NCBI GenBank assembly: GCA_001798075.1
Contig: MGRG01000005.1
Span: 65,148-129,147, forward strand
Direction of reading: 5' to 3'
Source: Deltaproteobacteria bacterium RIFCSPHIGHO2_01_FULL_43_49
GTDB lineage: Bacteria > UBA10199 > SPLOWO2-01-44-7
DNA length: 64,000 nt
In this document: piece after piece, positions 7,781 through 16,470 of the stretch
How the letters are laid out: every line of letters begins with the position of its first letter
Numbering within the stretch: position 1 is the stretch's first letter
Notes under the pieces: generated by a model
The model's database searches: none
What the model saw: the letters and a program-made list of their open reading frames with translations, nothing else
Told to the model about the DNA's origin: nothing
Made by a program: the position numbers and the translations under genes

Positions 7781-7867
7781 CGCGCGGAGTAAATCCACGC
7801 TCGCTAAAGTCAGGGGGAGCGTCTTGACGCTCCACCCTGACAACCCCCACCGCTAAAATTCCGCGCG
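7781..7867. repeat. Structured spacer with nested inverted repeats between alpha and beta genes
   Basis: The only sizeable gap in the molybdoenzyme operon contains a strong hairpin at 7809-7841 (arms GTCAGGG/CCCTGAC and GGAGCGTC/GACGCTCC around a TT loop). A wider pair of arms encloses it: CGCGCGGA (7781-7788) with TCCGCGCG (7860-7867). No T-run follows on either strand, so it does not look like a simple terminator. An mRNA-processing or translation-tuning structure is possible. Confidence 0.75.
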
Positions 7868-7880
7868 GCAGGACATCGTT

Positions 7881-10800
7881 CTATTTCCTTTTCTTAACGA
7901 AGTTTCCTTTTAAGTATTCCTTCATCTCTTCGTTTTCATAAGTTGGTCTTAATCCACTGAGGGCCGGTTTCCACAAACCTTTTCCCCCCAGCCCCCCATC
8001 TTCAGCCTTTGTGATTTTGACAAACGCTTCTCTTGGGGCACCCGTTGGACAATGGACATCGGGTGCAAAACCTTTGTCGATTTTTTGGCCGATCAAATCT
8101 TTCCGGACAAGCGAATCGGTCATCCAGGTAGGCTTAATCCAACCCCTTGTACAACTTTGATGAGAACCGGTACGAAACATCGCTTGATAACCGGTATCGG
8201 GGTTCTTGGCCAAACCATCTTTTCTCTCCTGAGAGCCTCTGACACTTCCAAAAGTAGATCCATACATGTTGTGCCACATCCTGGTCACACCGCGAGGGGT
8301 TCCATTGTAATACCTTGCCCTGGCGATGAGTCTTGTCACCGGATATTCTTTGTCGGTAACCTTCCAACCGCGATAAGGGCGATCATGCGGATCGGCATCG
8401 ATGTGGACATAATCCCCATCTTCAACCCCTAACTCTTTTGCATCGAGTGGATTAATGTCGACATAGGCCTCTGTCACAAATGGCATTCTCTTGTCATGAC
8501 GGTTCATGTCGCCAAAAGGACCAAACCAGATGGCATCGATATCTGTATCCACCGGTGTGGTGTGAGCCCCATGGCGATATTTGGGAGTATGAAAGATAAA
8601 CTTATAGCCCTGAGTTTTCATCAAAGGATGGGAGGTTTGTTTGACCTCCTCCCAGCTTTTGATAACGTGTCTTGCCTGACGGATGTCCGCTCTTTCATCA
8701 CTTCTAGAAACACCATAATCCTCTGGCGCCCTTGGGCGAAGGGCTGGATGGGATTTGGCAACAATCACATTGGGTTCAAAAAAAGTGGAGTCAATCGGTT
8801 CCCTGTGAACCGGCATGTTTTCGCCGGAATCAATGAATTCCTTTTCACCCCTGTAGAATTCGAGACGTCCTGTTTTTGTATAGTAAGGCTTGTCCTCACT
8901 AACCTGTTCAAAACTGCCGAATTTGGGATAGGTCCTGGTCATTAGCAAAGCGGGGATTCCTTCTTTGGCTTTGTCTTCCAAATCCAGAAAATCATAACCT
9001 TTTGTTGGATTGCTAAAGTCCAAAATGCGTTGGGCATAAATATCCACGCGGTCTTTATCGACAAAATACCAGTAATCTTTGAAACGCTTATCTCCGGTCA
9101 TTTTTGAAAAGGCCTTGCCAATACCAGCTGCCACTTCGATGTCGGCCCTGGTGTTGAAGATCCGTTTCAAGGGGGTCCGTGGATAAATATAGAGGAAGGG
9201 ATTGGTTACAGAAATCGTCATGTCGGGCTGCTTGAATTCAGCCCAGCTATCCACCGCATAGACAATGTCGGCATACTCACAAGATGCCGTCCACCACCAT
9301 TCGCTGACTCCGATAAATTCCACTCTGGGCAGAATATTCATAATGGTATCGAAGTGTCCCTTGGCATTGCCAATGAGGGAATTGCTGTTGGAAACTAAAA
9401 TTGATTTGGTGGGGGTCGGCATATGCGTCTTGCCGGTGAGGATTTCATCCCCCATTCTTAAAATCTGATCTCCATGATTGAAGTAGTGGACCGACTCTCC
9501 TTTAAAATAGGACTTTACCTTGGCCGGATAATCTTTATCCAAAGTGATATTGAAGGGATCTTCCGTGGCAAACTGTCCAATCCCGCTAAAGAAGGCCGCA
9601 CGATAATTGCCGGCATAACTTCCGATGTTGCCACCAATCTTGCCGACGTTTTCGGTTAGGACTGCCAACAAGAAAGTGGCCCTGTCTTTGAGATCACTAT
9701 TGAAAAATTGGTTGGGTCCCATTCCCAGACCAAAAAGGGTCTTTCCCTTGTTTCGAGCGAGTTCTTTGGCGATAGTTTCGATTCCTTCAACGGGGGCCCA
9801 GGTCAGTTCGGAAACTGTCTTTGGGTCAAAATTTTCCAAAATATATTTTTGGATCAGATCGAAAGAGGGACGGACCTCCACCTCTTTTCCATTAGCCAAC
9901 TTGAGAGTAAAGGACCCTTCGAGTGCGGCTTGAATTCCTTTTGTTTTGTAGCGAAGCCCATAGTCATCACGGCTCAAGGCATAAGGCTTATTTTCTTTTT
10001 CATCCCAAACGACAAAATCACCCCATTCCTCGCGCATCTTTTCTGTGAGAATGGGACTCCCTTGCAGGGGTGGTAGCGGAGGTTTCTGATCGTTTTTCAA
10101 AACCTGGATATAGTTGTTTAGTTCCTTATTTTTATAGTCCTTCCAAACATCACTTGCCTTCAATGTCTCCAAAGTGTCCATCCGGATAAGACAAGGAAGA
10201 TCGGTAGTGGCCCGCAAATATTCCGGATCGTATTTTTTTCCTTTGATGAGAAGATGACAAAATCCCAAGGCCAATGCAGGCGTTGTCCCGGGACGGACGA
10301 CCAACACATAATCGCCCTTGTTTGACGTGGCACTATATTCACAGGCAATCACCACGACCTTGGTCCCTTTGATTCTCGCCTCGGATAGCCAGTGGCTATC
10401 AGGCATTTTGGTTGTGATCCAATTCATTCCCCAACAGACAATCAAATCGGCATGTTCGGCGTTGCAAAGATCCCACTCATTGGTTTGTTGACCGGTGACC
10501 ATGGGGTGACCCGGAGGCAAATCGGTATGCCAACTATAGTTGTCCCAACCTCTGCCGCCCAAGGCTTTGTCTGGACCGACATTGCGGATTCTCGAGTCGA
10601 GAAGGGCCATCATATTGGCGAGTCGATAGTTTGCAAAAAGACGTGTGGCTCCTAGGGCCGCCATCCCACCGCGAAATTTCAAGGTTTGCACACCGATACC
10701 TTGGGTGGCTTCCACCATCGCGGGGTCATATCCCTGAGCCAGAAGATATTTTTTCCCCTCTTCCCCAGTGTAGGTTTTTGCAATATTTTCCAAAACTTTG

Positions 10801-11357
10801 GCGGTAAGTTCAAAGGCTTGATCCCAACTAATTTTGACAAAAGGTTCCCTTCCTCGATTGAGATATTTTTTGGGCATCGCCCCTGTTTTGGGATCTCTTT
10901 CAAATCCAGAGGCCACCCAGTCCAAAAAACCCTTCCTTGCCATGGGTTCTTTGGCACGCCTGTCTCCATAAAATCTGCGAATGAGGGCCAAACCTTTTTG
11001 ACAGCATCTTGGATCCCAGCGATGCGAAGCCTTGTTTCCATAAATATCGGTTGCCTTTCCGTAACCAAAGGAAGGCCCAAGCCTGACGGCAACACCGTTT
11101 TTAACATAGGCTGTCAGCAGACAGTTATGTGTGTCATTGGGTGCGCACAAGAGATGAAACGTAGAATCGTAAGAAAAAAGATCTCGATAAACCTTTTCCC
11201 AATCTCGGTTGGGATATCCACTTAAAGGATTTTCATGATCAAAGGGCTGCAGGAAGTTAAACAGGCTTGAGAGTGGCCCGCATTGAGACAAAACAAGACC
11301 GGCCCCAGAAGTCAGAGCCAGTTGTAAAAAACTTCTTCGGGAAAGCTCTAAGCTCAA
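7881..11357 (-). CDS. Type II DMSO-reductase-family molybdopterin oxidoreductase, catalytic alpha subunit
   Basis: A 1158-residue periplasmic enzyme with a twin-arginine leader (SRRSFLQLA, residues 6-14). The N-terminal Fe-S site appears to use His68, Cys71, Cys79 and Cys118/119 ([13 protein letters not shown]...DPRCCQKG). A ligand set beginning with His is typical of the type II branch (NarG, EbdA, SerA). The segment [10 protein letters not shown] aligns with the NarG loop that supplies an aspartate Mo ligand, making Asp279 the likely ligand. The C-terminal dinucleotide-binding domain ([11 protein letters not shown]..., [12 protein letters not shown]) is present. The substrate cannot be read from sequence: nitrate/nitrite, chlorate, selenate or a hydrocarbon are all used by relatives. 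Two Fnr-like boxes lie upstream. Confidence 0.93.
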   Translation of the reverse strand: MSLELSRRSFLQLALTSGAGLVLSQCGPLSSLFNFLQPFDHENPLSGYPNRDWEKVYRDLFSYDSTFHLLCAPNDTHNCLLTAYVKNGVAVRLGPSFGYGKATDIYGNKASHRWDPRCCQKGLALIRRFYGDRRAKEPMARKGFLDWVASGFERDPKTGAMPKKYLNRGREPFVKISWDQAFELTAKVLENIAKTYTGEEGKKYLLAQGYDPAMVEATQGIGVQTLKFRGGMAALGATRLFANYRLANMMALLDSRIRNVGPDKALGGRGWDNYSWHTDLPPGHPMVTGQQTNEWDLCNAEHADLIVCWGMNWITTKMPDSHWLSEARIKGTKVVVIACEYSATSNKGDYVLVVRPGTTPALALGFCHLLIKGKKYDPEYLRATTDLPCLIRMDTLETLKASDVWKDYKNKELNNYIQVLKNDQKPPLPPLQGSPILTEKMREEWGDFVVWDEKENKPYALSRDDYGLRYKTKGIQAALEGSFTLKLANGKEVEVRPSFDLIQKYILENFDPKTVSELTWAPVEGIETIAKELARNKGKTLFGLGMGPNQFFNSDLKDRATFLLAVLTENVGKIGGNIGSYAGNYRAAFFSGIGQFATEDPFNITLDKDYPAKVKSYFKGESVHYFNHGDQILRMGDEILTGKTHMPTPTKSILVSNSNSLIGNAKGHFDTIMNILPRVEFIGVSEWWWTASCEYADIVYAVDSWAEFKQPDMTISVTNPFLYIYPRTPLKRIFNTRADIEVAAGIGKAFSKMTGDKRFKDYWYFVDKDRVDIYAQRILDFSNPTKGYDFLDLEDKAKEGIPALLMTRTYPKFGSFEQVSEDKPYYTKTGRLEFYRGEKEFIDSGENMPVHREPIDSTFFEPNVIVAKSHPALRPRAPEDYGVSRSDERADIRQARHVIKSWEEVKQTSHPLMKTQGYKFIFHTPKYRHGAHTTPVDTDIDAIWFGPFGDMNRHDKRMPFVTEAYVDINPLDAKELGVEDGDYVHIDADPHDRPYRGWKVTDKEYPVTRLIARARYYNGTPRGVTRMWHNMYGSTFGSVRGSQERKDGLAKNPDTGYQAMFRTGSHQSCTRGWIKPTWMTDSLVRKDLIGQKIDKGFAPDVHCPTGAPREAFVKITKAEDGGLGGKGLWKPALSGLRPTYENEEMKEYLKGNFVKKRK

Positions 11358-11406
11358 CGGATCAACCCCCTGTGCGGCAACATATAGAGTTGATCGATTG
11401 AGACTA

Positions 11407-11440
11407 TGATATGGATCAGAAAGTGGGATGATTTAGATCA
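11407..11440 (-). promoter_or_regulatory. Tandem Crp/Fnr-type operator boxes upstream of the molybdoenzyme operon
   Basis: Two palindromes of the form TGAT-N4-ATCA lie at 11407-11418 and 11429-11440, exactly 22 bp apart (two helical turns). Read in the direction of transcription they are TGATCCATATCAT and TGATCTAAATCAT. Their centres are about 55 and 77 bases before the alpha start codon. The spacing and half-sites match the Fnr/Crp superfamily. Confidence 0.8.
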
Positions 11441-11456
11441 GGTTGACGACCGATCG

Positions 11457-11846
11457 TTACTTACCAGTTTTGCCTAAAGAACGGATGTAGGCAATGACAT
11501 TGGCAACATCCTGATCATTGAGTGAAGAACCCCAAGGGGGCATTACGGGGGACATCCCAACTGCAGCCCCTCCTTGTTGGATAACTTTTTTGAGGTCTGC
11601 ATCTGTTTTCTTGCTCATGTAGGCTACGTCTTGAAAGTTGCGCGGTTTGGGATTGAGTGCGGCTGCTGCAGCTCCATCTCCTTTGCCAGTTGCTCCATGG
11701 CAGGTAGTGCACAATAAATTGTATTTTGCTTTACCGGCGGCGACATCGGGCTTTGGGGCTTGTGCAAAACTGATGGAAGACCATAATACTGCAATGCCCA
11801 GAATGAAAATAAGCTGCTGACAACATCGATAATTGATGGTTTTCAT
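11457..11846 (-). CDS. Periplasmic monoheme cytochrome c (class I)
   Basis: A 129-residue c-type cytochrome with a Sec leader (cleavage near SISFA/QAP), the heme-binding motif CTTCH at residues 46-50 and a probable axial Met in GMSPVMPPWG. The C-terminal helix (DVANVIAYIRSLG) is typical of small class I cytochromes. The ATG at 11846 has ribosome site AAGGAG. A frame reaching 11900 is only an upstream extension. It lies immediately upstream of the molybdoenzyme operon in the same direction and has its own Fnr-like box, so it is a plausible electron partner of the gamma subunit. Confidence 0.93.
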   Translation of the reverse strand: MKTINYRCCQQLIFILGIAVLWSSISFAQAPKPDVAAGKAKYNLLCTTCHGATGKGDGAAAAALNPKPRNFQDVAYMSKKTDADLKKVIQQGGAAVGMSPVMPPWGSSLNDQDVANVIAYIRSLGKTGK

Positions 11847-11909
11847 TTTTGTCTCCTTTATAAGTTTGACGACTATAGAGCCTCTACCCCAGTGAGTCAA
11901 AAGCGGATA

Positions 11910-11921
11910 TGATCTAGATCA
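11910..11921 (-). promoter_or_regulatory. Crp/Fnr-type operator box upstream of cytochrome c gene
   Basis: TGATCTAGATCA is a perfect 12-base palindrome, extended to TGATCTAGATCAT in the direction of transcription. Its centre is about 70 bases before the cytochrome c start codon. It is the most symmetric of the five related boxes in the window. Confidence 0.8.
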
Positions 11922-11923
11922 GC

Positions 11924-12778
11924 TTAAGGCAGAATAGCGGTCCCACTTTTGCCTTGGATGACTTGAGAGACTTTTTCATAAGATCCAATAAAGCACTTTT
12001 TTCCGCCATTTTTCAGGAACTCAATACAAGCCTCTATCTTAGGTTTCATACTCCCTTCGCCAAATTCTCCTTTCGCCAGATATTTCTTGGCTTCTTTAAC
12101 GGAGAGTTTCTTTAGCCTTTTTTGAGTTCTTTTTCGAAAATTCAAATAAACACTATCCACGTCTGTGAGTATTAAAAGCAAATCAGCTCCAATCAATTTT
12201 GCAAGTTTCACCGCACAAAGGTCCTTGTCGATGACGGCTTCAATGCCAACCAATTTTCCCTTTTCCTTGACGACGGGAATACCTCCCCCTCCACAGGCAA
12301 TAACAAGGACACCTTTTTTGACTAATTCTTTTATCACCCTGGCCTCTATGATTTTTTGCGGCCTTGGTGAAGCGACCAATCGTCTATGTTCATTGTAAAA
12401 AGGGCCGACGGGTTTTGTGGGATTTTTAAATGCACGATCTCTTTTATCGACGAGAACCCGTGTCACGACAGCAACTGTTTCCTTTTTTAAAATATTTGAG
12501 ATCGTTTGCTGCAGCCAATATCCCAACTGCCCCTGTGTCATTGCATCCAATGAATCGAGAGACAACGGTGAGACCTGTTTTTTTGATTTTTCCTGTTGGA
12601 TTAAAAGATTGCCGATATCTAAACCGTTCCCATGCGTAACAATCATCCTATATTTTTTGATGAATGGTTTAAACTGGGAGATGGCTCTTTGAAGTCTCTT
12701 TATCCTTCTAACAAAATTTTCCTTTCTTTCAGGGCTGCTGATGGCATTTCCACCGATGGCGACTAAAAGTCTTTTCAT
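11924..12778 (-). CDS. arcC: Carbamate kinase-like amino-acid-kinase-family protein
   Basis: A 284-residue member of the carbamate kinase branch, which makes ATP from carbamoyl phosphate and ADP. The motifs are all present: AIGGNAI at the N-terminus, VTHGNGLDIGN, IACGGGGIPV, AVIDKDL, LLILTDVDSVYLNF and GSMKPKIEAC. It is slightly shorter than the usual 300-315 residues. The start MKRLLVAIGGNA at 12778 is chosen by homology, and the ribosome site there is weak. No arginine deiminase or ornithine carbamoyltransferase gene is nearby, so the source of carbamoyl phosphate is unclear. The Nudix gene ends 14 bases upstream on the same strand. Confidence 0.88.
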   Translation of the reverse strand: MKRLLVAIGGNAISSPERKENFVRRIKRLQRAISQFKPFIKKYRMIVTHGNGLDIGNLLIQQEKSKKQVSPLSLDSLDAMTQGQLGYWLQQTISNILKKETVAVVTRVLVDKRDRAFKNPTKPVGPFYNEHRRLVASPRPQKIIEARVIKELVKKGVLVIACGGGGIPVVKEKGKLVGIEAVIDKDLCAVKLAKLIGADLLLILTDVDSVYLNFRKRTQKRLKKLSVKEAKKYLAKGEFGEGSMKPKIEACIEFLKNGGKKCFIGSYEKVSQVIQGKSGTAILP

Positions 12779-12791
12779 AGAAATGGAGAGA

Positions 12792-13361
12792 CTATTTAAA
12801 AAAATTGCGATAGTAATAATAAAGGACCAATGAGATTGATTCTTCGATCTGACCATCCTGAATTAGTTGGTCTATTTCACTAATGGTAAAAAATTTGAAA
12901 TCGCTGTGACCGATCTCATTCACCTCAAATTTTCTTTTAGAAAAACATTTGGAGGCAACAAAAAGTGTGATTCTAGCAGCCAAGATGCCCGAATCGGGTG
13001 TGGCATAACCAATATGTTTAAGATGTTTATAATCACACCCAAGCCCTGTTTCTTCTTCAAGCTCTCTTAGAGCTGCATTTTCTTCCTTCTCTCCCTTTTC
13101 GACGAAACCACGCGGCGTTTCCCAAACAAGCGATTGCGTTGGATGCCTGTAAATCTTCAAAAGCCCAATTTTACCATCAACAACAGGTAATATATTAACC
13201 CCTGTGAGAAATTTTTCTGATCTGTTTTTGGGAGCAACCACAAGAAAATCGGGGATGGTTTGTCCATCAGAAGATTCGATATGATCCGTAAAAACATCAA
13301 AAAGTTTGTGATCAAAAACAAGAGTCCGCTTTTTTAAGGTAATCATAGGAGCTAAGCCCAT
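12792..13361 (-). CDS. Nudix hydrolase, ADP-ribose pyrophosphatase-like
   Basis: The full Nudix box is visible: GFVEKGEKEENAALRELEEETGL. The N-terminal half (LVVAPKNRSEKFLTGVNILPVV and YRHPTQSLVWETPRG) matches the ADP-sugar pyrophosphatase branch, which hydrolyses ADP-ribose and similar dinucleotide sugars. The start is uncertain: 13361 (MGLAPM) and 13346 (MITLKK) are both possible, neither with a strong ribosome site, and a TTG at 13385 extends the frame. It is divergent from the aconitase gene and precedes the carbamate kinase gene on the same strand. Confidence 0.85.
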   Translation of the reverse strand: MGLAPMITLKKRTLVFDHKLFDVFTDHIESSDGQTIPDFLVVAPKNRSEKFLTGVNILPVVDGKIGLLKIYRHPTQSLVWETPRGFVEKGEKEENAALRELEEETGLGCDYKHLKHIGYATPDSGILAARITLFVASKCFSKRKFEVNEIGHSDFKFFTISEIDQLIQDGQIEESISLVLYYYYRNFFK

Positions 13362-13423
13362 AAAATTATCTTGAAAGGAAAGCAAGGAGGCTATAGGCTG
13401 GCTTACTTCAAAAGGGAGGGCTC

Positions 13424-15661
13424 ATGCAAGTTGTTGAAACAACTAAAGAACTTGTCTCTAAAACCTATTCACAAATAGAAAAAAATCTAAAAATTGCCAG
13501 ACAAAGACTAAATCGTCCCCTAATTTTGGCTGAAAAAATTGTCTATGGACATCTCGCAAACCCACAAACACAAGAACTGGGGAGAGGAAAAAGTATTTTA
13601 CTCCTGAAGCCAGATCGCGTGGTGATGCAAGATGTCACGGCACAAATGGCCCTCCTTCAATTTATGCAAGCCGGACGTAAACAAACAACGGTTCCGGCAA
13701 CCATTCACTGTGATCATTTGATCCGAGCGCAGGCAGGCGCCGTTCCGGATACAAATTTGGCTCTCAAGGAAAACAATGAAGTCTATGAATTTTTACAAAC
13801 CTGTTCTCAAAAATATGGAATTGGTTTTTGGAAACCGGGATCTGGAATTATTCACCAGGTTTTTTTGGAAAACTATGCGTTTCCTGGTGGGCTCGTCATT
13901 GGGACTGACTCTCACACCCCTAATGCTGGTGGACTTGCCATGGTTGCGATTGGTGTGGGTGGCGCCGATGCCGCAGAAGTGATGGCGGGACTTTCTTGGG
14001 AAGTTTTGGCACCAAAATTTGTCGGCATTAAACTCACCGGAAAACTCAATGGATGGACTGCTCCAAAAGATATCATTTTAAAAGTCTGTGAACTATTGAC
14101 GGTCAAAGGTGGAACCAATAAAATTATCGAATATTTCGGCCCGGGTTGTGAATCGATCAGTTGCACAGGTAAAGCAACGATTACCAACATGGGAGCTGAG
14201 CTGGGAGCTACCACATCGATTTTTCCTTATGACTCACGCATGTGCGATTATCTCAAGGCAACCCAAAGAGGTGCCATTGCCGATCTCTCTGACCAACATA
14301 AACATCTACTGACAGATGATCCCGAAATTGCGAAAGACCCGAAAAAATATTTTGATGAAGTTTTTGAGGTTAATCTTGATACTTTGGAGCCCTATGTTGT
14401 GGGACCTCACTCTCCCGATGTGGCAAGACCTATTTCCAAATTGGCTGAAGATACGAAGAAAAATAATTACCCAAATGATATCCGCTATGCCTTGATTGGC
14501 AGCTGTACAAATTCTTCTTATGAAGATGTGGGGCGGGCTGCCTCCGTCGCAAGACAAGCCATCGAGCACGGTGCCAAAACCAAAATTCATCTGATGGTCA
14601 CCCCCGGTTCTGAACAAGTTTTTGAGACCATTAAAAGGGATGGACAATTGCAGGTTTTGGAATCGATCGGCGCAAAAGTTTTGGCCAATGCTTGTGGGCC
14701 TTGTATTGGTCAGTGGAAGCGTGAAGACATCAAACAAGGAGAAACAAACACCATTATTTCTTCCTACAATCGCAATTTTCCAAGACGCAACGATGGCAAT
14801 CCACAAACACTCTCTTTTATTGGAAGCCCTGAGCTCGTCGTTGCTATGTCGTTGGAGGGAAGGCTCGATTTTAATCCCCTAAAAGACGAAATTGAAACTT
14901 CCGGAAAAAAATGGAAGCTGAAAGCCCCTGCCAAAGCCGATGACATTCCAAAAAAGGGATTTATTAGGGCTGCAAAAGGTTATGTTCCTCCCGCTCAAAA
15001 TCCAGACCAAATTAACATCCAAGTTAATCCCAAAAGTGACCGCCTACAGCTTTTAAAACCATTCGAGGCTTGGGACGGAAAAGATTTTGAAAAATTGCCG
15101 CTTCTTCTGAAAGCGAAGGGAAAATGTACCACCGATCATATTTCTCCTGCAGGGCCGTGGCTAAAGTTCAGGGGTCATCTAGATCATATCAGCGACAACA
15201 TGTTTTTGGGGGCAACCAATTTTTTTACGAATGAAGCGGGAAAAAATAAAGGGATTGAATTTTCCAAAATTGCCCGCGACTACAAAACCAAAGGTTTAAA
15301 ATGGATTGTGGTGGGAGATGAAAATTATGGAGAAGGCTCTTCCAGAGAACATGCCGCCATGTCTCCCAGATTTTTGGGATGCGCCGCTGTCATTACAAGA
15401 AGTTTTGCGAGAATCCATGAGACCAATTTAAAAAAACAGGGTGTCCTGCCACTCACCTTTGCCAACTCTAAAGACTACGATAAAGTTCAAGAAGAAGATT
15501 GTATGAGTGTTATTGGCTTAAAAAATCTTAAAGCAGGTCAGCCGGTGACTGTGATTTTACAGCACAAAGATGGGGGCGAAGACAAAATCCAAACCAACCA
15601 TTCTCTATCTGAAGAGCAAATCAAATGGTTCAAAGCCGGCGGCGCCCTAAACTGTCTTTGA
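13424..15661 (+). CDS. acn: Aconitate hydratase, mitochondrial-type
   Basis: A 745-residue aconitase that interconverts citrate and isocitrate. Its length and order match the mitochondrial-type branch rather than AcnA/IRP or AcnB. The [4Fe-4S] ligands are visible in GSCTNSSYEDVGRA and ANACGPCIGQW. Substrate-loop motifs include GTDSHTPNAGGL and the swivel-domain GDENYGEGSSREHAAM. A ribosome site AGGGAGG precedes the ATG. It is a stand-alone gene, convergent with korB. With fumC, korAB and the pyruvate-type oxidoreductase it supplies part of an oxidative or reductive citric-acid cycle. Confidence 0.96.
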   Translation: MQVVETTKELVSKTYSQIEKNLKIARQRLNRPLILAEKIVYGHLANPQTQELGRGKSILLLKPDRVVMQDVTAQMALLQFMQAGRKQTTVPATIHCDHLIRAQAGAVPDTNLALKENNEVYEFLQTCSQKYGIGFWKPGSGIIHQVFLENYAFPGGLVIGTDSHTPNAGGLAMVAIGVGGADAAEVMAGLSWEVLAPKFVGIKLTGKLNGWTAPKDIILKVCELLTVKGGTNKIIEYFGPGCESISCTGKATITNMGAELGATTSIFPYDSRMCDYLKATQRGAIADLSDQHKHLLTDDPEIAKDPKKYFDEVFEVNLDTLEPYVVGPHSPDVARPISKLAEDTKKNNYPNDIRYALIGSCTNSSYEDVGRAASVARQAIEHGAKTKIHLMVTPGSEQVFETIKRDGQLQVLESIGAKVLANACGPCIGQWKREDIKQGETNTIISSYNRNFPRRNDGNPQTLSFIGSPELVVAMSLEGRLDFNPLKDEIETSGKKWKLKAPAKADDIPKKGFIRAAKGYVPPAQNPDQINIQVNPKSDRLQLLKPFEAWDGKDFEKLPLLLKAKGKCTTDHISPAGPWLKFRGHLDHISDNMFLGATNFFTNEAGKNKGIEFSKIARDYKTKGLKWIVVGDENYGEGSSREHAAMSPRFLGCAAVITRSFARIHETNLKKQGVLPLTFANSKDYDKVQEEDCMSVIGLKNLKAGQPVTVILQHKDGGEDKIQTNHSLSEEQIKWFKAGGALNCL

Positions 15662-15672
15662 AACAAATTTTC

Positions 15673-16470
15673 CTACTGAGCGTTGGGTTCTTCTTCAGTC
15701 GCTTCCAACCCGCGGCGATAAATGACCCCTAAGGCCCACGGGTCCTTCCTCGCAATGTTAAAAGCCTGCGTTTGGTCGGAGGGATTATAATCCTCCGGCA
15801 AAGGATGGCATTTTTGATCGAGCACTTCCTGGATTTCACGCCCCTGATAAGTGACACACACGGAAAGACAATGAATAAAGGCAAAGCCCGGGTATTGGAT
15901 GGCTTGAGTCAGCATGTCGGCCATGTGTGCCATGTTGCCCGACTGGGTGCGGGCTATAAAACCGGCCCCGCAGGAGAGGACAAAAAGGACCGGATTGATG
16001 GGAACCTCATCGATTCCGATCAGTCCTTTCATCTCTTTGAATTCATGCGAGGTGGTCGGTGAGGCCTGCCCTTTGGTTAATCCATAACAGGAATTATCCA
16101 TAACGAAGTAGGTGATGTCGGGGTTGCGCCGAATCGCATGGGGAATGTGTCCGGCACCAATGGCAAAAGCATCGCCGTCTCCTCCGCAGGCAATCACTGT
16201 AAGGTCAGAGCGCGCCGTTTTTAATCCCGTCGCAATCGGAAGCGAACGACCATGAATGGTGTTAAATCCATAAGTCAGGCAATACCCCGGCAACCGACTC
16301 GAACAACCAATCCCCGAAATGATCGCTATCCGTTCGTTGGGGAGTCCCAATTTGGCAAAGGCCCGCGTAAAACTTTTCAGGACTCCGTAGTCTCCACAAC
16401 CGGTGCACCAGACGGGATTCAATTCATTGCGGTATTCAATCGGTTTGCGCTGCTGAGTCTGTGTAATCAT
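15673..16470 (-). CDS. korB: 2-oxoacid:ferredoxin oxidoreductase beta subunit (2-oxoglutarate type)
   Basis: A 265-residue thiamine-diphosphate-binding beta subunit. NPVWCTGCGDYGVL carries the start of the Fe-S/TPP motif, and GGDGDAFAIGAGHIPHAIRRN followed by DNSCYGLTKGQASPTT is the TPP-Mg site of the KorB/VorB type. It partners with the fused gamma-alpha subunit encoded just upstream (ATGA overlap) to oxidise 2-oxoglutarate or another 2-oxoacid with ferredoxin, or to run in reverse. The substrate is inferred from family resemblance. It is the last gene of the apbE-rnf-kor operon. Confidence 0.9.
   Translation of the reverse strand: MITQTQQRKPIEYRNELNPVWCTGCGDYGVLKSFTRAFAKLGLPNERIAIISGIGCSSRLPGYCLTYGFNTIHGRSLPIATGLKTARSDLTVIACGGDGDAFAIGAGHIPHAIRRNPDITYFVMDNSCYGLTKGQASPTTSHEFKEMKGLIGIDEVPINPVLFVLSCGAGFIARTQSGNMAHMADMLTQAIQYPGFAFIHCLSVCVTYQGREIQEVLDQKCHPLPEDYNPSDQTQAFNIARKDPWALGVIYRRGLEATEEEPNAQ

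Noticed and set aside
7881-11357. Naming the alpha subunit as nitrite oxidoreductase or nitrate reductase
   Set aside because: The motif resemblance is from memory only. The Mo-ligand Asp and Fe-S motif are shared by many type II enzymes, and no phylogeny could be run.
11924-12778. Arginine deiminase pathway
   Set aside because: Only the carbamate kinase-like gene is present. arcA and arcB are not in the window.
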